From Streptomyces bungoensis (GTDB taxonomy: Bacteria; Actinomycetota; Actinomycetes; Streptomycetales; Streptomycetaceae): 64,000 nucleotides of DNA. Positions 59,234-64,000 of this stretch are shown here, piece after piece; the stretch's first letter is position 1; every line of letters starts with the position of its first letter. The DNA lies in the NCBI RefSeq assembly GCF_001514215.1, contig NZ_KQ948859.1, positions 1 to 64,000 on the forward strand, given 5' to 3'. The position numbers and the translations under genes are program-made. The notes beneath the pieces are model-generated. The model did no database searches. It saw only the letters and a program-made list of their open reading frames with translations, and was not told where the DNA came from.

Positions 59234-61172
59234 CTCGCTCAAGAGCACGACGGGCGCGAGTGGCGCCCCGGGCGGCCTGCGCCGGCTGCTGCTCGACAAC
59301 GGCGCGCTGACCGCGCTGATCGTCCTCGTCGTGGCGCTGTCGGCGCTGTCCGGCGACTTCCTGACGACGGACAACCTGCTCAACGTCGGCGTCCAGGCGG
59401 CCGTGACCGCCATCCTGGCCTTCGGCGTGACCTTCGTGATCGTCTCCGCGGGCATCGACCTGTCGGTCGGCTCGGTGGCCGCGCTGTCGGCGACCGTGCT
59501 GGCCTGGAGCGCCACGCAGCACGGTGTGCCGGTGGTCCTCGCGGTCGTCCTGGCCGTGGCCACGGGCCTCGTGGCGGGCCTGGTGAGCGGCTTCCTCGTC
59601 GCCTACGGCAAGCTGCCCCCGTTCATCGCGACGCTCGCCATGCTGTCGGTGGCCCGGGGCCTGTCCCTGGTGGTCTCCGGGGGCGTGCCCATCCCGTTCC
59701 CGGACTCCGTCTCCCACCTCGGGGACACCCTCGGCGACTGGCTGCCGGTGCCGGTGCTGGTCATGGTGGTGATGGGCCTGATCGCGGCGTTCGTGCTCGG
59801 CCGGACCTACATCGGCCGCTCGATGTACGCGATCGGCGGCAACGAGGAGGCCGCGCGGCTGTCGGGTCTGCGGGTGCCGCGGCAGAAGCTCGCCATCTAC
59901 GCCCTGTCCGGCGTGTTCGCGGCCGTGGCGGGCATCGTGCTCGCCGCCCGGCTGTCCTCCGCTCAGCCGCAGGCCGCCGACGGGTACGAACTCGACGCCA
60001 TCGCCGCGGTCGTCATCGGCGGCGCCTCGCTCGCGGGCGGCACCGGCAAGGCGTCGGGCACCCTGATCGGCGCGCTGATCCTGGCGGTGCTGCGCAACGG
60101 CCTGAACCTGCTGAACGTGTCCGCCTTCTGGCAGCAGGTCGTCATCGGCGTCGTCATCGCGCTGGCGGTGCTGCTGGACACCGTGCGCCGCAAGGCCGGG
60201 GCCACCCCGGCGGCGGCCGGTGCGGGCGGGCCGAAGGGCCGGCAGACGCTGACGTACGCGCTCGCGGCCGTGGTGACGGTGGCGGTGGTCGGCGCGACCT
60301 CGTTCCTGCACGGCGGGTCCTCGTCCGCGGCGAACCCGAAGATGGGCCTGTCGCTGTCCACCCTCAACAACCCCTTCTTCGTGCAGATCCGGGCGGGCGC
60401 CCAGGCCGAGGCGAAGAAGCTGGGCGTGGACCTGACCGTCACGGACGCCCAGAACGACGCCTCCCAGCAGGCCAACCAGCTGCAGAACTTCACCAGTTCG
60501 CACCTCGGCGCGATCATCGTCAACCCGGTGGACTCGGACGCGGCGGGCAACTCCGTGAAGGCCGCGGACAAGGCGGGCCTGCCGGTGATCGCCGTCGACC
60601 GGGGCGTCAACAAGGCCTCCGTGGACGCCCTCGTGGCCTCCGACAACGTCGCGGGCGGTGAGCTGGCGGCCCGGACGATCGCGCAGAAGCTCGGCGGCAA
60701 GGGCAAGATCGTCATTCTGCAGGGCCAGGCGGGCACCTCCGCCGCCCGGGAGCGGGCGGCGGGCTTCGCCAAGGGCCTCAAGGCCTACCCGGGCATCCAG
60801 GTCGTCGCCCAGCAGCCCGCCGACTTCGACCGCACCAAGGGACTCGACGTGATGTCGAACCTGCTCCAGGCCCACCCCGACGTCCAGGGCGTCATCGCGG
60901 CCAACGACGAGATGGCGCTCGGCGCCGTCAAGGCGCTCGGTTCCCGGGCCGGGAAGTCCGTGGCGGTCGTAGGCTTCGACGGTACCCCGGACGGCCTGAA
61001 GGCCGTCGAGGGCGGCACGCTCTACGCGTCGGTGGCCCAGCAGCCCACCCAGCTCGGCCGGATCGCGGTGGACAACGCCCTCCGGGCCGTGCGGGGCAAG
61101 AAGGTGGAGCCGACGGTGAAGGTGCCGGTGAAGGTGGTCACGAAGCAGAACGTGGCCGGCTTCAGCGGCTGA
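59223..61172 (+). CDS. rbsCB: Fused sugar ABC permease and substrate-binding protein
   Basis: In this 649-residue fusion, residues 1-320 form a RbsC-type permease with about 10 helices (VIVSAGIDLSVGSVAALSAT, LGRTYIGRSMYAIGGNEEAA, AVVIGGASLAGGTGKASGTL). Residues about 340-360 (YALAAVVTVAVVGATSFLH) form a further helix. Residues about 370-649 form a RbsB-like binding protein (LSLSTLNNPFFVQIRAGAQA, VAVVGFDGTPDGLKAVEGGT). The binding domain is thus tethered to the membrane beside its permease. GTG start overlaps rbsA by 11 bases. Confidence 0.9.
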   Translation: MATDSLKSTTGASGAPGGLRRLLLDNGALTALIVLVVALSALSGDFLTTDNLLNVGVQAAVTAILAFGVTFVIVSAGIDLSVGSVAALSATVLAWSATQHGVPVVLAVVLAVATGLVAGLVSGFLVAYGKLPPFIATLAMLSVARGLSLVVSGGVPIPFPDSVSHLGDTLGDWLPVPVLVMVVMGLIAAFVLGRTYIGRSMYAIGGNEEAARLSGLRVPRQKLAIYALSGVFAAVAGIVLAARLSSAQPQAADGYELDAIAAVVIGGASLAGGTGKASGTLIGALILAVLRNGLNLLNVSAFWQQVVIGVVIALAVLLDTVRRKAGATPAAAGAGGPKGRQTLTYALAAVVTVAVVGATSFLHGGSSSAANPKMGLSLSTLNNPFFVQIRAGAQAEAKKLGVDLTVTDAQNDASQQANQLQNFTSSHLGAIIVNPVDSDAAGNSVKAADKAGLPVIAVDRGVNKASVDALVASDNVAGGELAARTIAQKLGGKGKIVILQGQAGTSAARERAAGFAKGLKAYPGIQVVAQQPADFDRTKGLDVMSNLLQAHPDVQGVIAANDEMALGAVKALGSRAGKSVAVVGFDGTPDGLKAVEGGTLYASVAQQPTQLGRIAVDNALRAVRGKKVEPTVKVPVKVVTKQNVAGFSG

Positions 61173-61186
61173 CGCAGACGGGGAAC

Positions 61187-61224
61187 GGGCGGTCCCGGCC
61201 GTGGGTCCACGGCCGGGACCGCCC
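61187..61224 (+). terminator. Intra-operon hairpin between rbsCB and rbsK
   Basis: GGGCGGTCCCGGCCGTGG and CCACGGCCGGGACCGCCC form a perfect 18-bp stem 14 bases after the fusion gene. With no T-tract it may act as an attenuator or mRNA stabiliser that lowers or separates rbsK expression. Confidence 0.6.
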
Positions 61225-61253
61225 GCCGCGGGTATCTCTCAGGGGAGTCACAC

Positions 61254-62177
61254 ATGTACGACTACGACCTCCTGGTCGTGGGTTCGGCCAACGCCGACCT
61301 GGTGACCGTCGTCGAGCGCAGACCGGCCGCCGGCGAGACGGTGCTCGGCGGCGATCTGGCCGTGCACCCGGGCGGCAAGGGCGCCAACCAGGCGGTCGCG
61401 GCCGCGCGGCTCGGGGCCCGGACGGCCCTGCTGGCGCGGGTCGGCGACGACGGCCACGGCCGGCTGCTGCTGGACTCCCTGCACGCGGCCGGGGTGGACA
61501 CGGTGGGCGTGCTGGTCGGCGGGGCGCCGACGGGTGTCGCGCTGATCACGGTCGACCCGTCCGGCGACAACAGCATCGTGGTCTCGCCCGGCGCCAACGC
61601 CCGGCTCACGCCCGGGGACGTCCGGGCCGCCGTCAGCCTCTTCCTCGCCTCCCGCGTGGTGTCGGCGCAGCTGGAGATCCCGCTGGAGACGGTCGTGGAG
61701 GTCGTCCGCCACCTGGCCGACGGCAGCCGGTTCGTGCTCAACCCCTCCCCGCCGCGGGCCCTGCCCACCGAGGTGCTGGCCGCCTGCGACCCGCTGGTCG
61801 TCAACGAGCACGAGGCCCGCGTCCTCCTGGGCGAGGCGTGCGTGAGCGAGGAGCCGGCGGACTGGGCGCGGCTGCTGCTGGCCAAGGGCCCGCGCTCGGT
61901 GGTGGTCACCCTGGGCGCGGAGGGGGCGCTGGTGTGCGACTCCTCCGGCGTGACGCGGGTGCCGTCGGTGCGGGTGGACGCGGTGGACACCACCGGTGCC
62001 GGGGACGCCTTCACGGCCGCCCTGGCCCGGGAGCTGGGGTCGGGTGCCTCCCTGGCCGAGGCGGCGGCCTACGCGGCCCGGGTGGGCGCGGCGGCGGTGA
62101 CGAGGCGGGGCGCGCAGGAGTCGTACCCGACGGCGGCCGAGGCCGAGGCCCTCGGCGGGCGGGGTGGGGCGCGGTGA
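61254..62177 (+). CDS. rbsK: Ribokinase
   Basis: This 307-residue PfkB-family kinase phosphorylates ribose at O5. LLVVGSANADLVTVVERRPA and GGDLAVHPGGKGANQAVAAA form the N-terminal signature. DAVDTTGAGDAFTAALARE has the catalytic Asp and anion hole. ATG at 61254 has CAGGGGAGTCACAC upstream. It follows the transporter genes, and rbsD overlaps its end by 4 bases (GTGA). Confidence 0.94.
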   Translation: MYDYDLLVVGSANADLVTVVERRPAAGETVLGGDLAVHPGGKGANQAVAAARLGARTALLARVGDDGHGRLLLDSLHAAGVDTVGVLVGGAPTGVALITVDPSGDNSIVVSPGANARLTPGDVRAAVSLFLASRVVSAQLEIPLETVVEVVRHLADGSRFVLNPSPPRALPTEVLAACDPLVVNEHEARVLLGEACVSEEPADWARLLLAKGPRSVVVTLGAEGALVCDSSGVTRVPSVRVDAVDTTGAGDAFTAALARELGSGASLAEAAAYAARVGAAAVTRRGAQESYPTAAEAEALGGRGGAR

Positions 62178-62563
62178 AGAGGGCGGGCATTCTCAACCGG
62201 CACCTGTCCGGCGCGATCGCCGAGCTGGGCCACGGCGACGAGGTGCTGGTCTGCGACGCCGGCATGCCGATCCCCCGCGGCCCCCGGGTGGTGGACCTCG
62301 CCTTCCGCGCGGGCGTGCCGTCCTTCGCGGAGGTCCTGGACGGGCTGCTGGCCGAGCTGGTGGTAGAGGGGGCCACTGCGGCCGAGGAGGTGCGGCAGGC
62401 CAATCCGGCGGCGAGCGCGCTGCTGCGGGAGCGGCTGGCGGGGCTGACCCTGGTCCCGCACGCACGGCTCAAGGAGCTGTCGGCCGGGGCGCGGCTGGTG
62501 GTGCGCACCGGGGAGGCCCGGCCGTACGCGAACGTGCTGCTGCGGTGCGGGGTGTTCTTCTAG
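62174..62563 (+). CDS. rbsD: D-ribose pyranase
   Basis: This 129-residue RbsD protein interconverts the pyranose and furanose forms of ribose for the kinase. It has the family opening VKRAGILNRHLSGAIAELGH with the catalytic His20 in LGHGD, DAGMPIPRGPRVVDLA, and the end ARPYANVLLRCGVFF. GTG at 62174 overlaps rbsK. It closes the ribose operon; a terminator follows. Confidence 0.94.
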   Translation: MKRAGILNRHLSGAIAELGHGDEVLVCDAGMPIPRGPRVVDLAFRAGVPSFAEVLDGLLAELVVEGATAAEEVRQANPAASALLRERLAGLTLVPHARLKELSAGARLVVRTGEARPYANVLLRCGVFF

Positions 62564-62587
62564 GGCCCTTGGGACCCTGCACGTTTT

Positions 62588-62627
62588 CGAGGGGGAGCCC
62601 CGGTCCGTCGACCGGCGCTCCCCCTCG
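62588..62627 (+). terminator. Terminator of the ribose operon
   Basis: GAGGGGGAGC and GCTCCCCCTC pair with an inner CCGGTC/GACCGG stem, followed by TTTCCCC, 25 bases after rbsD. Confidence 0.78.
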
Positions 62628-62752
62628 GCTTTCCCCTCCGTGCCAGAACTCCCCGAACCCCCCCGGGTCCCCCACCGGAAGTCCTGATGCCTGCTACGAC
62701 ACGGGAGGCGGGGGAAGGGTTGCACGACGGTCCCGATAATTTTCCGGGAGGG

Positions 62753-63592
62753 TCACTCGTCGATCGCGTGTGCGAGAAACCGTTCGGCCGTCTCCTTCAG
62801 GACCTCCCGGCCGTCCCGCGCCCACAGCCCCTCGTTGAACAGCTCGACCTCGATCGGCCCGGTGTAGCCCGCCGCCTCCGCACAGCCCTTCCACGCGCGC
62901 ATGTCGATCGCGCCGTCGCCGATCTGGCCCCGGCCGTTGAGGACGCCCTCGGGCAGCGGGGTGGTCCAGTCGGCGAGCTGGAGGGCGTGGATGCGGCCGC
63001 CCGCGCCGGCGCGGGCGATCTCGGCGGGCGCCCGGTCGTCCCACCAGACGTGGTACGTGTCGACGGTCACGCCCACCTGGTGGGCGGGGAACCGTTCGGC
63101 CAGGTCCAGGGCCTGGGTGAGGGTGGAGACCACGCAGCGGTCGGCCGCGTACATGGGGTGCAGGGGCTCGATGGCGAGGCGTACGCCGTGCTCCTCCGCG
63201 TACGGTGCCAGCTCCGCCAGGGCGTCGGCGATGCGCTCCCGGGCCGCGCCCAGGTCCTTGGAGCCGGCCGGGAGCCCGCCGGAGACCAGGACCAGCGTGT
63301 CGGTGCCGAGGGCGGCCGCCTCGTCGACCGCGCGCCGGTTGTCGGCCAGCGCCGCCGCGCGTGCGTCCGGGTCCAGAGCGGTGAGGAACCCGCCGCGGCA
63401 CAGGGTGGTGACGGCGAGGCCCGCGTCGCGGACGAGCCCGGCGGTCGCCTCCACGCCGTACGCCTGGACGGGCTCGCGCCACAGGCCCACGCCCGGTACG
63501 CCGAGCTCGGCGCAGGCGGCCACCAGTTCGGGCAGCGTGAGCTGCTTGACCGTCATCTGGTTGATGGAGAAGCGTTCGAGTCCGGTGCTCAC
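62753..63592 (-). CDS. TIM-barrel sugar phosphate isomerase/epimerase family protein
   Basis: This 279-residue AP-endonuclease-2-like barrel has likely metal residues in VTVDTYHVWWDDR (Asp/His), HALQLADW and IEVELFN (Glu). The start is GTG at 63592, overlapping the DUF993 stop (GTGA). With its neighbour it resembles pairs found in inositol/inosose or other sugar-acid catabolic clusters, so an inosose isomerase-type role is possible but unproven. Other isomerase functions fit equally. Confidence 0.8.
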   Translation of the reverse strand: MSTGLERFSINQMTVKQLTLPELVAACAELGVPGVGLWREPVQAYGVEATAGLVRDAGLAVTTLCRGGFLTALDPDARAAALADNRRAVDEAAALGTDTLVLVSGGLPAGSKDLGAARERIADALAELAPYAEEHGVRLAIEPLHPMYAADRCVVSTLTQALDLAERFPAHQVGVTVDTYHVWWDDRAPAEIARAGAGGRIHALQLADWTTPLPEGVLNGRGQIGDGAIDMRAWKGCAEAAGYTGPIEVELFNEGLWARDGREVLKETAERFLAHAIDE

Positions 63593-64000
63593 TGGTTCAC
63601 CCCGTACAGCGCCAGCAGGTTCCTCATCCGCTCCTCGGCCAGCTTCGGGTCCGGGAACAGGCCCAGGCCGTCGGCGAGTTCGTAGGCGCGCGCGAGGTGC
63701 GGGAGGGAGCGGGCCGACTGCAGGCCGCCGACCATCGTGAAGTGCGACTGGTGGCCGGCCAGCCAGGCGAGGAGGACGACCCCCGTCTTGTAGAAGCGGG
63801 TCGGCGCCTGGAACAGGTGGCGGGACAGCTCCACGGTGGGGTCGAGCAGGTCGCGGAAGCCTTGCGTGTTCCCCGTGTCCAGCACCCGCACCGCCTCGGC
63901 GGCCAGCGGGCCCAGCGGGTCGAAGATGCCGAGCAGGGCGTGGCTGAAGCCCTGTTCGTCGCCCGCGATCAGCTCGGGGTAGTGGAAGTCGTCGCCGGTG
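63589..64000 (-). CDS. DUF993/dihydrodipicolinate-synthase-like protein (5' part beyond window)
   Basis: The last 137 codons are visible on the minus strand and run off the right edge. They read TGDDFHYPELIAGDEQGFSH, ALLGIFDPLGPLAAEAVRVL, PTRFYKTGVVLLAWLAGHQS and HLARAYELADGLGLF. This resembles the C-terminal part of DUF993 proteins, which are TIM barrels related to dihydrodipicolinate synthase and are found beside TIM-barrel isomerases and Gfo/Idh dehydrogenases. The start and N-terminus lie outside the window. Confidence 0.75.
   Translation of the reverse strand, partial: TGDDFHYPELIAGDEQGFSHALLGIFDPLGPLAAEAVRVLDTGNTQGFRDLLDPTVELSRHLFQAPTRFYKTGVVLLAWLAGHQSHFTMVGGLQSARSLPHLARAYELADGLGLFPDPKLAEERMRNLLALYGVNQ

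Overview
The window is chromosomal DNA from a Streptomyces or a very close relative. The evidence is the very high G+C content, the many GTG starts, the dense 4-base GTGA/ATGA gene overlaps, a MelD-type tyrosinase pair, an LAXTG-like sortase substrate, and many small secreted proteins. From memory, gene order from the tyrosinase through copA and citrate synthase resembles the S. coelicolor SCO2700-SCO2750 neighbourhood. That was not checked by search. I saw no rRNA, tRNA, CRISPR array, IS element or prophage.

Left part (1-25.6 kb). It opens with a junk junction of three gene fragments (245-1124). An island of nine small secreted proteins follows (1231-6269). They fall into a few paralogous families that share signal peptides and also two distinct conserved 5' leaders. 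Next come an NRPS-type condensation-domain protein, a D-2-hydroxyacid dehydrogenase, the tyrosinase pair melD1-melD2, a decayed acyl-CoA ligase remnant and a sortase-type surface protein. A secreted GH26 glycanase converges on an eight-gene exopolysaccharide operon (22750 to 13134, minus strand): two GT4 glycosyltransferases, an initiating phosphoglycosyl transferase, polymerase, MurJ/Wzx-type flippase, polysaccharide deacetylase, Wzz-like chain-length protein and a FemAB/GNAT-like protein. The genes overlap or nearly touch throughout. After it lie five more small secreted proteins, three of them a tandem triplication.

Middle part (25.7-50.7 kb). An ABC exporter has its ATPase fused behind an extracellular alpha/beta-hydrolase. 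An APC permease follows, then myo-inositol catabolism genes (iolC, a Cgl0159-type aldolase, iolB, iolD, iolA, with a divergent iolE-like gene). Then come a zinc alcohol dehydrogenase, a Streptomyces-type regulator, a secreted papain-like cysteine protease coupled to a membrane-anchored protein, an MMPL transporter with its divergent TetR regulator and a large dyad operator, a PrsW-like membrane protein, and a CsoR-box-controlled copZ-copA copper system.

Right part (50.7-64 kb). A 650-base non-coding segment contains structured G-run hairpins. It is followed by citrate synthase, the RecD2 helicase, a polysaccharide pyruvyl transferase, and a LacI-controlled ribose operon whose permease and binding protein are fused (rbsA-rbsCB-rbsK-rbsD). 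The window ends in a TIM-barrel isomerase and a DUF993 gene cut by the edge.

The strongest candidate for an undescribed system is the secreted-protein island with its two leader families, near genes for building or trimming a cell-surface coat (exopolysaccharide, glycanase, sortase substrate, tyrosinase). The hydrolase-ABC fusion is a second candidate.
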